Positions 52,201 to 64,000 of a stretch of DNA of 64,000 bases are shown here, one piece after another; the stretch's first letter is position 1; the number at the start of each line of letters is the position of its first letter. The DNA is from Isoetes taiwanensis (lineage: Eukaryota; Streptophyta; Lycopodiopsida; Isoetales; Isoetaceae). The translations under genes were made by a program, and so were the position numbers. Under the pieces are notes generated by a model. That model saw only the letters and a list, made by a program, of their open reading frames with translations. It did no database searches and was not told the DNA's origin. The stretch covers positions 2,317,888-2,381,887 of the forward strand of contig JAJEKV010000011.1 of NCBI GenBank assembly GCA_021234155.1, given 5' to 3'.

Positions 52201-54940
52201 TTGCCTTGTTCTTTCATAGCTAGACACCGCCAATATCATAAGACCAAAGAACGCTACATCCAAGTCTCTACCAAACACAAGATTAAGCACCACAAGAAGA
52301 TTGATGATGCAAATCTACATCGCATTAACGACATGTCAGCCTATGCTTCAACCCGTAAGGCATGCACATGCATGGAATGGTACGCTTTCTCAGCAGGTGA
52401 AAGCACAATAGTGCACTGCTTCTGACGAATAGCAACTTTATTAATAAAAGACAAACACTATTGCTCTTTGATGTCTTTATTATTTCGTTATGACATAAGT
52501 TCGAGTCCAAATAGACAATGAGCATCTTCGAAGCCAAGAAAACGACAACCCTCAAGGGCCATAGCATTTTTAATATCAGCCCACACAAAACAAACAAGAC
52601 CACAACCAAACAAAACTCGCGCCACCTTCGCCATCGGCAAACCCCTCGCGCTAACACCAGCAAATTGCCATGGTTCATGCCACAAAGCAAAATGCCTTTT
52701 TGATGTCTTTTTTCCAAACCAAAAATGTTATAAAACCATTTGCCAAGGTCCCGCCAACGTGCCGAACCTCAAACTAGGCGACATGAATCGATTTGGGTTC
52801 CTTTCTAAATTATCATTTCAATACGTGGGTTCTTTAGCAGGGTTGCCTTAACCCCGGGCAACAAAAAGGCTGCACTTAGCTATGCCACGTCGTGCCACGT
52901 CACCCAAAATCAATTTGAGCCGTCCGATTTACCCCGAATCCCACGGCCAGGGAAATGAAACTCTAAAAATTCTCTGCCGTACTCGGCTAAGTGGCAGAGA
53001 TCCGCTGATGGCGACGGCCGTGTTTCTCTTTCTGCCTCATGCGGTGGTATAGCTCTTGAGCTCTGCTTGCACTGCCTTGAGGTACATGCACTAAGTTATA
53101 ACTAGAGACAAAATCCTTTTGAGCAACATAAGTTTGCATGGAGAGCGGTGCTCCAGCTATGGCAGACAACTTTTCGCTTTGAGAAGTTGTAGCTGCCGGA
53201 ATTTTTCATAAGCTTACTTCAAAACAGGTCTGTAAGAAAACCACGATGTCTATGGCAGAGATGTTCTTCCCCTTTATATATATCATCCCTTTTCCATTAT
53301 ATTTTCCCGAGACCCTGTCGCAGGGATATTCATTTTGGCTAGATTAGGCCAAAACGCCCTTTGGAGTAGCATTTGCTTAATAACAACATCGCTTCGAACA
53401 TAACATCAATACCATCGAACTGGGTATTGCAGGATCCCGCCAACATCAACGCCGAAGAAGTATATTTCGATGGTCTGTACTGTAATGCAAGGATGTTTTT
53501 CGTGGCCTGTTTCTGTGCCCAGCAACTACCGTGGGAAGCACATGATTTGGGGTTCGTTTCGAAGATAAGATCAGAGATCTAAGCAAATAAGGCTGTGAGC
53601 CATTGCTTGGAAGGCTGGTGGTGCACTTCGGATCTGTGGCTAACACCAGCAAAGTACGGCAAAACACTTGGAATAGGGCAAGAAGCAAACGGATTTGGGT
53701 GTGCGCAAAGATATCCAGAACTTACGCTATGTCTTCTAACAATTCATAGGTTGGTGGTGGGCACTGAGATTTGCTGAAACTGCATTTGCATTTCGTTAAG
53801 TTTCTTTTCCTTGATGAATAGGGAAACATTTTGAAGTTTTGCAAAGATACAGAAAGTGGAGAGGAGAAGGGCGAATTAGGTATAATCTCTTTCTGTTCTT
53901 TCTAGCTCAGACCAAATGCAACTCTGCAAAAATTAAGCAGTGCTGCATTTTATGATTTGCAGTGCTATACGTTTAGATTTGTTTACTTGAAAGAGCCATT
54001 TCACTATGCAAGAAAGTACGCATTAAATAGCAGGAATAGTTCCGCCAGGCTCTTTGTGTTTAGTCTGCTCCATAGATTTCTACAAAAGGGCTCAAGTGTT
54101 TTGTCATAGTCAGAAGCTTCCCAGTTTCCATGCTGCCATGTTACCAGTGTTGCAGCCTATTCTGACAGCATGTTTTTTGACGATTTTAGTCTAGCAAAAA
54201 ATCAAATTTTGTCTTTTGGTTCGCACCGTCTGGAAGCCTTCTGCAAACTTAGAAGTTAGTAGACCCAAGATTGTAATTCTTTCTTTCGTTTTCTTCAGTT
54301 GATTAGGTTCTTGTGACAGAAGCTATAGTTGAAGAACATAAACTGGTACCAGCATATGGATTTTCACGAGAGACCAAGCATATCAAGTTGAGTATTCAGA
54401 AAATAATAATACATATGAATCTGCAAGTGAACAACAGCGAGGTCTCAAGAACCACCCTTTGTGCCTTCTGGCAAACGCAGGTAAATTTGAAAATTATTCT
54501 GAAGTCTTGTAGATGGAAACCAATGCATAACTTGCCTTTTTATCCAGATTTAACTCTCTCAGAAGAAAGCTCGTATCCCCAGAGTCGCTTTGAGTTTCTG
54601 AAACGTTTTCCTTCTATTCATGCTTTAATTTGGCAAGAAACGTGGCAAAAAATTGTATAGCAAGGCCAAGTTTGTTGCAGCATAGACATACAAGCATCCA
54701 AGCCTACAATTCTTGCAAAAAATGAGAAGAGTGGCTAAAGCCAGATAAGGTCACATTTGGTTAAAAGTATATTCTTAACGTTTGCTCTCTCAATAGTTTG
54801 GACAAATAAAACTTATTTGTATTGTGCACTATATTTAGATTCCAGTGTAAGTGTAGATTTCAAGAAGATAACCTGCTCTAAAAAACTATAAAGCTGTTCT
54901 TGAATTTAGTAGCTCTACAATTACAAATTTCAAGATGTGC
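49204..54940. other. no gene identified
   Basis: Only short unsupported open frames. At 52884-52902 two CCACGTC words (ACGT-core, G-box-like) lie 10 bp apart, and a TATATATA run lies at about 53274-53282. Together these could be part of a promoter, but I cannot identify a gene downstream. Confidence 0.4.
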
Positions 54941-54944
54941 AAAA

Positions 54945-55300
54945 GGTTCATTTAATAGACAGTACTTGATTATGTGTTTAACACAATGTAAGGCTTTACC
55001 TTGATACTTTCTTCTATTCTACTCCACATATAGGTTGCCATGCTAGAGAAAATATTTGGCTTCATAAGCAATAATTGCATATGGTAATGCTATGCATGAT
55101 TTAAAGATGTAAAAAGGTTCATTTATTAGATGTTAACATAACGATGATCTAAAGTTCTGTTGTAAAAGAGATCATTTAACAGGCAAATACTAGCTTATGT
55201 GCTTAAATACACAACACCTTTTTAGAATATACCTCATTTTGTTCAATACGGTACATGCCATGCCATGAGAGGAATATTGACTTCATAAGCAACTAATGCA
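54945..55300 (+). repeat. diverged tandem duplication
   Basis: Similar ordered words occur twice about 220 bp apart: AAAAGGTTCATTTA, CTTATGTGYTTAAA-like, GCCATGC..GAGA, then CTTCATAAGCAA-TAATGCAT (54945-55085 and 55110-55300). This is an old local duplication with no coding signal. Confidence 0.5.
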
Positions 55301-55309
55301 TGAAGATAA

Positions 55310-58300
55310 TATTTAATTATTTATACATGCTAGAGAAACTTACTGAAAAAAATAACCATACACAACAATTATAACAAAGGAAAGCATATTTAAAGCCTCC
55401 CAATGTACCCCGCACGTAACATATAACAATATACCTATCATGTTACTTAAACAAATCCTATAAATCACATAGCGAGCATATTTACATACTCCAAATGTGC
55501 GGCCCACAAAGTAAAGATAAAATACAATATTTACTATATTTCAACCTGCTTTTTGTCATTATGAAAACAAAACAAATCCCGTATAGTCCATTGTTGATAG
55601 CTTGTATTGAAAGGTTCCAACTTTACCCGCACTAGCATGGCAAGGATGACCCCAAGAAAGTGAGAGACTGAGACCAAAGGCTAGCACAAAACTAGGAGGC
55701 GAGGACCGCAATATGGCAAGATAGGGTTTTGATCACCTAAATGGAGGCGCGATGTGCACTTCATACGACGCAAGGCCACCCTGACACCTAAAAGATTGAA
55801 GATACCAAGATCAACAAGATATTGGGTCCTTCGTGAGGTTACCGGATCGCTGTTCCACTCAAAGCTTAAGATATTGATGCAACCTCAAAGCTATGAGAGA
55901 TATCGATGCAACACTCTCTACGTGGAAGGAGCTAGGTGTCTTGAATGTTGTTTCATTGTGTCTTTTGAGCATCTCTATTATTTACCGCTTTTTAATACCT
56001 TTTAAACTTTTGATTGCAATGACAAGATCCTAAGCTATGCAATCAATGGTAAATATCGGATGTTCCTTTGCGTATTACGCTCCATTGACTTGGCTTGACA
56101 TTGTGGTCTCAAATGATATCTCGTGAACATGCTAGCACATTCAATAATATTTTATAATACTTTTTTCCTTTGCCTCGCCAACCGCCTTTGTGCTAGTTTA
56201 AGTTAGTTTCCAATCTTAAATAAGATATGTTTATCATGCGCTATCCTGAATCGCTGGTCTTCCAACGTAAATCTTACGTAACAAAAAATAATAGTCCGGA
56301 AAGAAAAGGAAGAAACGTGGTATCATAAGGTATTTTCACCATACCATGCATTAGTATAGAATCATCTTATTTCCGGAGCGTGGCCTCACATACTTACGCT
56401 GCGGTCCCAACGCCTGCCGCCATGCCCGTCAGCCCAGTCGCCGCCCGAATGTCGATACTCAGAGCAGACAGTGCAGCAATGCCTTTTTGAAATGACTTGA
56501 AATTTTCCAGGGTATTTCTACATTGATTTGCAGTGTGTATGACATGCCTGAAGTACCCATTTGTTGATCCCTGGCACCATGTCTAAAAAGAACCCTAGGG
56601 TGCTGTATGCTGCTGCCACAAGACCTGCTGGAAGTCTGGTTAACTGCAGGCTCTGGTGGTAAGGATACAGAGCTACAAAGTGGTAAGGTAAGTACGCCAT
56701 GGCCAACCAAATCAAACCACTTGCTCTGACACCATACATCTGATGACCTCAGATTTATGTAAAGATCCTTTGTGGGCACTCCTTCCCTGATTAGGGTTTC
56801 ATTTTGTGAGGCCAGAAACCCCATACTAAACACTGTGTTAGAAGTTTATGTATCAACCATCTTGGAAATAATTTGACAATTGAAGAAAAGGCTGATGCCC
56901 AAACGAACTATGAAAGCATGGACTCTGGCTCTTCCAGAAGCTGACCCAAAGAAAGATGGCACTGAAGGTGTTGCTTTGTTATCCTTATTCGTAGTTATTT
57001 TTATCATTCTCAACACAATAGAGCTTCAAATCTGGTCATTGTTGATAAGTCATTTTGCTTGATCCTCCATATTTCCAGCAAACCTCTTGCTGTAGCGCTC
57101 GTTACTGAAAACTAGAGCTTCCTCGCGATTCTCGCTTAAGCTGGATAGATCAGTTCGCGATATAGAACATGTGCAGGATCCATCAGATTCTAGAAGAATG
57201 AGTAGTCGTATGGTAGTTCATGTAAAGTAGAGATGTCATTGGAAGCCTGGTCTATCATAATGTTCAAAACCATGGAATCTTTTGTGGTCACATCTGTAGA
57301 GTTTTATTCCCATCCATGCCCAGATAACCCTGGGACTCCTTCACTGCATAGGATGCTGATCGAGGAATTTTGCCCCAGATGGTAGCTGAATGCATACATA
57401 AAATATATCTCAGGAAGCATAAAGTTGGAGATATGAACCAAGAACGTAAAAAGTTATACAAAAGAGCTATTTGATTATTGCATGCATTTTTCTGCTAGTG
57501 ATTGCTTGGTTCACAGCAAAGATTTCTCGCCGAAGCTAAATCTGGCTGAAATTGTAATTTTAAAGCAAAGAACCATCTCCATTGAACTGCCATCCGATAT
57601 AGGCATTCAAGCCCGCCATCCATAACCTGACCCCTCAGACAATTTTGCAAGTCTGCACATGGTAAGCTATTAGAAAACTTATGTAAAGCCATTAATAAAA
57701 ATACTGAAAAGACCTATATAAAGCAACATCCATTGATCGTGAAAGAAACCATTGAAAAGACCAATTAAACAAATGACATCTAGTGATCATAAAGAGATAA
57801 TTGTTCTACAAGGCCTGAGAGGTTCCATCCAATTTTGCATGTTTCTTGCAACAATTAACAAGTTCTGAACTATTAAATTTAAAACAAAGGAACAAGGCAC
57901 AAAAAAAATAATCAGATCCCGAATTAATTTCACAACCTTCGGCTCCTAAAATATACCTGTGTGGGCAACTGGATCTTCTAGACAGTTCAAAACACCGCTG
58001 CCATCATAAAATAAAACAAGCTGCCTGTCAAAACTGTGAGACCTAGAGGAGCATCTCTGGCATTTCGTCCACCAAATACACGGGCACCATTCTGTTTCCC
58101 AATTATAATCCACTTTTGATGATCAGCTGCTTGCTCTGAAACAAAACATCCTCTGTGCTACCCGTTTCAAGAAAAGGGCTGGCGGATCTGGCTACAAATT
58201 TTGATGCCGATTTTGAAGAATGTAAGCCTGATGGGTGCAATCAAATGGCGTGTCTTGAAGGTGGAGCTTGTGATAACACCCAACGGTGGCAGGAGAGAGA

Positions 58301-61300
58301 AAGAGGCCATGGCCGGATTAGGAACTCCTTTCTCCATAACCAAGTTACGCGCATAAACTCGTCTCCGGCAGATATTTCATTTGGACCATTAAATTACGTG
58401 TCTATAAAGCAAATTGATCGCTTGGTTGGCCCCTAGGCCCTACTACCGCTGTGATCTAGGGTTCAAGTTCGACGGCACCTCCGCGACCGCTCTTGCCCTG
58501 CAGCAAACCTAAGATCCAATAGCGAAGGCCCTGTTATATCTCAAGATCCGACAGCGAAGTCCAAGATACGGCTCAAGAACTCTGAAAACCTTGCTTAACC
58601 TCCTCAAGATACGATCACAAAACCCTGCAAACTAGCCGATGAGGAAAGATGAGCATAACTCAGCAAGAAATAAGCACTAAGCGCCTGGTCCATCGGGCAC
58701 AGAGTTGAAGCCGATTTGCAGAACTAGAACTGCATCGCCAGAGCTGAAGCTGATAAGCAGAAGCCTATGAAGCCATCGCCAAAATGCCAAAGCTAAAGGT
58801 GACAAAAGAGAAGGGGTTAAATTTCAACGTTGCAGCACTATCTGAGCCCCTCCAGCCATGCAGAGAAGGACTAAAACGTAAAGAACAAGAATGGCAACAC
58901 TAAACGTGCCATTCAATTGAAATGCAGAAAACACGAAAACACTAAAACGTGCCATATTCAAACCGAAATGAAAAAACACGTAGAATGGCTATCATTTTAA
59001 AATTTTACCTATACACATTATTTCTATGTTGTGAAAAGCCCAGCGTTACTCAACATTTTGTTATTTGAAGCTTAGATAATGATAACAAAATTGGGACAAT
59101 GTTAACAAGGCGCCAAGATAGTACACATTGCTCCAATGCCATGGGCAATAGGATTTGCAACAACAAACACGTTATTTATGTTTTGTCCATTAAGTGAGTT
59201 TGTAAACTAATGCATCTAAACTTAATAATCTAAATGGAAGTTATCAACAATAATCTAATGGAGTTATCATTGCATTCAGTTCCTTTATATATATATATAA
59301 ATTGTTGATTTTGACGGCATGACTTGTAAAATTCTATAGTGTGTGCATTATAATAGTCATATTGATTTACAAGAAATTGGCACCACCACCACGAGGAGGA
59401 TGGGTATAGAGAGGGATGGGCAATCGGTATTGCTCACGTCTTTAAGCCCTCGTGTGTTTTCTTGAGCGACAATATTGGAGGTGAATGATGTTTATTTCAT
59501 GGTTATAGTTCTAATGCAATTATAGGAACGTTGGATTTAATCCTTATTGCTCTATCATATTGCTTTTTTTTTTCGATCATTGGATGAAGCATTATTTAAT
59601 GAATATGCCGTCAGGGGCGAGGAATTTACATCGGACCACGTGTCGCTTACGCACCCATCTGACTATTATCATTATATACACCCTCTTATACTTGAATCTA
59701 TACATAAGTTCACAAAACTGTAGATAAGAACGTCGGAACAAAGGGCTAAGCACTGAGATAAGAACTTGAATTGAAGAAATAAGAACGAAATAACAAGAAT
59801 CCTGAAATCATAGCCATAGAAACCTAGCCATAGCTGGAGTACCCGCATTTGCTATCCAAACTTCCAGGAAGCCAAGCACATGCAGGCCTCCCTGTTTACA
59901 CCACCGCCAAGCCTCCTGTTTTACACGCCAATAAGCCCCGGCTTGATCTTCTCTCACCTCATGTGCCACACACACCCACCATGCCGGTTGGCACTAACAA
60001 AAACTAAGCCCAATTCAAGATAGCTACCAATCTTACATTTCACAGAAGCCCCGAGGGTTGATTTCTAATGAGACTGAAGATAATTCTGGGTGCCAAAAGG
60101 CGGAAGTCAAATCCATGCAATAAGACGGGCTTCGTAGCAATGGGCTTCGGGTTCTCCAGCATACTTAAGAACCCGGAGATTAGGCACTTAAGCACGAAGC
60201 AGCTTCCCCCTGCTTCACTTCCCGGCTTCTCCCGGTTCTCCCTGCTTCTTCCGGCGCTTCTGCTTCGTGAAGCTTCTCCACAGTGCCACAAGCTTCTCAC
60301 GGCGTTTGGTCTGCAGGCTCCTCGAGTCCAGCCATACTCCCGCTTCCGGCCTTCTCACTTCCCGCCATACTCGGACTGACCTTCGCCGACGACTCCCATT
60401 TCTTTCTACTAAGACTACTTTCATTTTAGCCAAACCACTAACAAAATCATACTTAAAAATAAGACCCTCACCCCTTTTCCACGCTAAACCACTACAAAAT
60501 CCTTGGGAAGAATGATTGGGAACCTTATGGGAATACTCTATATTTGTTCCACTGTGTTTATTGGATGAATGGTGGGATAAAGCAATATTATATGGATGGT
60601 AGACCCACTTTTAGTTATTAGAAAATATTATTATTTTCAATAACTGGCGACATGACATCACCAATAATAATAAAAAATGGAAGTTAGATTCACGCAGTTT
60701 GTTGAACGATGGAACCCAACAACATGTCGCGGCCGAAAAATGGAAGTTGGATCTACTAAAAAAAACCCTTTTTTAGGACCACTAAAAATAATATAGTGGA
60801 ATTCGAGGTCGGGCAATTAGAGGCAAGGTGGACAATTTGATGGGTTTAGGGTTAATTGGGATCCTCTATTGCTAATCTTCCGAATCTAACCACAGTTTCT
60901 TCACCGGAATCACGAATCAAGTGCTATGTACAACTTAGCAGGGACTTTCTCATATATACAGGAATCTTGTGGCAGCGACCTTGCTTAGGTTATAATTGAG
61001 GCCAAGGTGGCCAGGCAGTCGAGAACACCCATTATAAAGAATAGATAGACCCGGGTTTTTGCTGGTCGAATCAGGTTTCTGCCTTCAAAGTAAGTATATT
61101 GATCCAAAACACTGCCAAAAGAAAGCGAGCATATTGAGCAGAAGGGTTAGATCCAGAAGCGTCAAAGAACACGAGCTGTCAGAACTCAGCGCAATATGGC
61201 GAACTCGGTATAATGGGATAAAATAGCAAAATGGAACTAATTACATTACTGCGGGCTGGGGGCTGGCCGGGAATGCCCGGACCCCTTTCCTTTCACTACG

Positions 61301-62395
61301 TCAAGGTGAGGACTTGTTTCTACCGGTTTTTGTTGAGAGACCAGCCACTTACCTTGACGTTAGCAGTGAGCCTCTTATATCATCCACTTGAGATTGTCAT
61401 TTGAGTCCAACCTCCATGTAAACTACCCGACGATATTACGTGTCATCAATTTACCCAGTACTCCATGACTTTTGTTATGGGTATTTGCGTTCAAATGACA
61501 ATTATAAATGAAAAGATCACGAAGAAAATTAGCTCAAAACTTGCATCCATATCCAACCATGTAAGCTCATCAAATATCCCAAAGGCAAAGCGCAAACTAA
61601 CTATTTGCATAATGCATGAGATGAGATTATCTTAAAGGGTAGTATTAATACAACATAAATTAAAATTGAGCGTATAGGTGCCTCCCAAAGTAAAGCCGTA
61701 AGATTACTTGATTTGCTTACATAGCATTTTTACATGACGTACTCTGAACAACTCAAACTCACTACCTGTTAGCCTCCACAATCTAGCAGTAGAAAATAAT
61801 ATACATAGCGGAAATAAAACTTTTTGATCTTTAACTTCAATTGTTACACTTTCTCCCTTCTTCTTCAAGTAATGCTTTCATCTGGGACTTCAATACATAA
61901 CGGAAGGTGGTACATGACATTCTTTTCCTCCATTTGGACAAACCCGAACCCGATATACTTGCTTTTCTCCTTTGCTTCTAAAAGTATTTGCATACCTATA
62001 ATATCGAAGGGCCAAAACATGATAAACGAAGTTTTAAAAGGCACATAGCAACTCCACTAAAACAATGTAGTAAACATGTACCGAAAAATTGGTTCACTTT
62101 CTACAACAAAGAAACAACATTTCACTATTATCGGGAAACAAGCAGGTGCCTACGCCAGTGACAAAGAGTGAGAATCACATTGCTCTGACAATGACAAAAA
62201 TGGATGGAGAATATGACTAAACAAGACCGTACGGGCTCAAACTATACTTAGATTTAATCCGGGACTCTAGGTTACGACAACATGTAACCAGCCGGACAAT
62301 TTTCTTGGAGGGTAGTTCTCATGCCATTCTCATGATTTAGCGGTAAGCCAGAGACAAATGTATAATAAAATAGAGACTCTTGCTTTGACTAAGCA
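55310..62395. other. no gene identified
   Basis: No domain is recognised on either strand. A GCTTC-rich pyrimidine tract (about 60199-60300) and a short (TA)n run near 59290 are the only local structures seen. Confidence 0.4.
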
Positions 62396-62399
62396 GTAG

Positions 62400-62880
62400 G
62401 CTGAAATTTTTTAAATATAACAACCAACACACAACTACCATTAACATTAATTATCACAACCATTGGATCCAACACATTTTAAATTAAATCACTTACAAAC
62501 CCCTTTGGTTTGGGTGCATATTCACGGGGGTGACTCGAACTTAGCAGGCTGTTGGATAGGCATATTCACCCTTATTCCTTAATCTACACACGTCGTAAAT
62601 TCCTCGTTTTGGGGGTAGCTGCAGAATTACAGAATTTGCTATCTTTGTGTACTGTGATTTGCAAAATACTATAAGATTTGAAATAGTACTATATGGTGTT
62701 GATTTACATCGTGCAAAATAATATAATTGTGAGACTCCCTCGGCCCTCGTCACCCCCGTGTGAATATGCCCAAACCAAAGGGGGTTTAAGGGGGTTTAAT
62801 TTAAATATGTTGGATCAATAGTTTGTGATTAATGTTAATAGCTGAATTAATAATGATGATAAAAAATTTAAAACCTCAGA
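62400..62880. mobile_element. foldback MITE with ~100-bp inverted arms
   Basis: The left arm (about 62434-62533: CCATTAACATTAAT ... CATATTCACGGGGGTGAC) is repeated inverted at about 62747-62848 (GTCACCCCCGTGTGAATATG ... ATTAATGTTAATAG). Weaker arm similarity continues outward (AAATTTTTTA both sides) to about 62400 and 62880. It is about 480 bp with a central unpaired part and no transposase. Target duplication and exact ends are not resolved, so the superfamily is open. Confidence 0.75.
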
Positions 62881-63417
62881 CCCCTAAAAAAACAAACATA
62901 TGTAAAACAGCAAACATACGAGCAGATATCTAATAATATCTAGCGGTATAACAAAAAAAAAAAAAACTAATATGGAAGCTGAGTAACTATAATGTGCTTA
63001 GCATAATGTAAACAGTACATATCGGCACAAAAGCATATTATTTAAAAATTTATTAAGCCATTGAAGGCAATAAAGTATTATATACATAATTTTGAAGCAC
63101 TCCGTAGATAGCGGCTTAAGATAAATATACATCTTACCGTTGATTTGCCTATCAAGCAGTGGAAGGCGATTGGCCTGTTTTACTTTACGCCGTAAACCCA
63201 ACCAACCAACCAACATAATAACAACACATCAATGATCTTCATTTATTGGATTCTCTAATCTGGGTAATGTTGGATCAGCATCATGTTGACTTGAGCATCG
63301 AAGAAATGTCATGTGGAATTGATGGATTGAAGAGATTCTATAATGCTGCATGGCAAATAAAGGAAAGAGAATTGGTTAGATTGATGTTAATTTAGAAAAT
63401 GGGGAACACACTAGTGA

Positions 63418-63562
63418 AATAAAATTGAATCAATAAGCTTTTGACAACGATATATACAATAATGTTTATTCACAAACCTTTAGTAACAAAATAAAATTGA
63501 GATCAAATAAAAGCTTTAGACATTGATATGTGACAATAATGTTTTATTCACAAACCATTGCA
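63418..63562 (+). repeat. two-unit diverged tandem repeat (~75 bp)
   Basis: AAATAAAATTGA ... AGCTTTTGACA ... CAATAATGTTTATTCACAAACC at 63418-63478 recurs as AAATAAAATTGA ... AGCTTTAGACA ... CAATAATGTTTTATTCACAAACC at 63489-63558. Confidence 0.7.
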
Positions 63563-63564
63563 TG

Positions 63565-64000
63565 AAGACAACAGCATCAACGTTACTGCGATGAGGTGAG
63601 GTTCATAAAAGAACTTAAGTGACACTTTCTCGGAGTTCACTTGGCTTTGGTTTTAGCCAGTGAGAGAATGAGTTTGGTGATGTGGAGTGGGTTTTCACTG
63701 TAGCGGTCGATTGAGCGAGATCAGGAATAGAGGTTTGAAGCAAGCTTGCTCTGTTAGCGTGTTGCTGGCTGACTATTTCCTCTTTCTGATGAGGCCATTG
63801 TTTACATGGTATATGATTTTGGATGCTCCATGGCCCTTTGTTTGCGATACAGTCTTGCACATTTCGGAAAGAATAAATCCGCTGTTATGCACAAGAATCC
63901 GATTGAGAGCTAAAGGCTGGTTACTATAGATAATCAGCGAGGCCGGGGAATATCCAAAGAAGTTGGAAGCAAAGCGAGGAGGGCAACTTAATGCATGTGC
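63565..64000. other. no gene seen at right edge
   Basis: Short open frames on both strands, none recognised. Confidence 0.4.

Noticed and set aside
53373-53777. Several 60-80-codon frames after the promoter-like cluster
   Set aside because: Short, overlapping on both strands, with no domain or splice pattern.
56722-56734. Minus-strand TGGTGTCAGAGCA, close to the initiator tRNA-Met primer site
   Set aside because: One mismatch and no LTR or retroelement coding nearby; possibly chance.
60199-60379. Open frames on both strands in the GCTTC-rich tract
   Set aside because: Low-complexity composition explains the lack of stops.

Overview
The window looks like plant nuclear DNA dominated by transposable elements. 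Evidence for this is two Ty3/gypsy-type LTR retrotransposons with plant-style domains, a plant L1-type LINE with a zf-RVT-like tail, an eroded NB-ARC/LRR resistance-gene relic, a TRIM primed by initiator tRNA-Met, and genes with canonical GT-AG introns. The DUF7869-like and ParB-like gene pair at 42-49 kb makes me lean towards a non-flowering plant (fern, lycophyte, moss or gymnosperm). That lean is an inference, not something the sequence proves.

Layout. 1-9683 is the body of a plus-strand Ty3/gypsy element (gag, zinc knuckle, protease, RT, RNase H, integrase, then a 3' extra ORF), cut by the left edge and broken by many frameshifts. It ends in a polypurine tract and the start of a 3' LTR at 9684. 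At 10183-22265 a complete minus-strand dual-RNase-H Ty3/gypsy element has inserted, with 2.5-kb LTRs and a perfect 5-bp target duplication (CTTCA). Its order is gag, zinc knuckle, protease, archaeal-like RNase H, RT, degenerate gypsy RNase H, integrase, and then an antisense ORF before the 3' LTR. 22271-23107 resembles a LINE 3' end. 25.4-28.7 kb is a CC-NBS-LRR pseudogene. A ~0.7-kb segment is duplicated at 30.1 and 32.9 kb. 34.7-41.57 kb is a nearly full-length L1-type LINE.

The most interesting part is 42.3-49.2 kb. Two multi-exon genes diverge from a ~1-kb spacer. The minus gene encodes a transposase-like protein of the DUF7869 type. The plus gene encodes a protein with a ParB/sulfiredoxin-like fold. 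The spacer holds about fifteen copies of a 16-bp palindrome, GGTATAAATTTATACC, most often 32 bp apart, and three more copies lie in introns of the ParB-like gene. This layout recalls a ParB/parS-like DNA-binding system, or an array of symmetric TATA boxes serving both genes, carried on an unclassified mobile element. A 475-bp TRIM has recently landed in an exon of the ParB-like gene.

From 49.2 kb to the end I find no gene I can identify. There is a foldback MITE at 62.4-62.9 kb and two diverged tandem duplications.

Caution on frames: the two LTRs of the inserted element differ mainly at CAG/CTG and CG words. This suggests systematic sequence error at methylated cytosines, so some frameshifts in the repeats may be artefacts.
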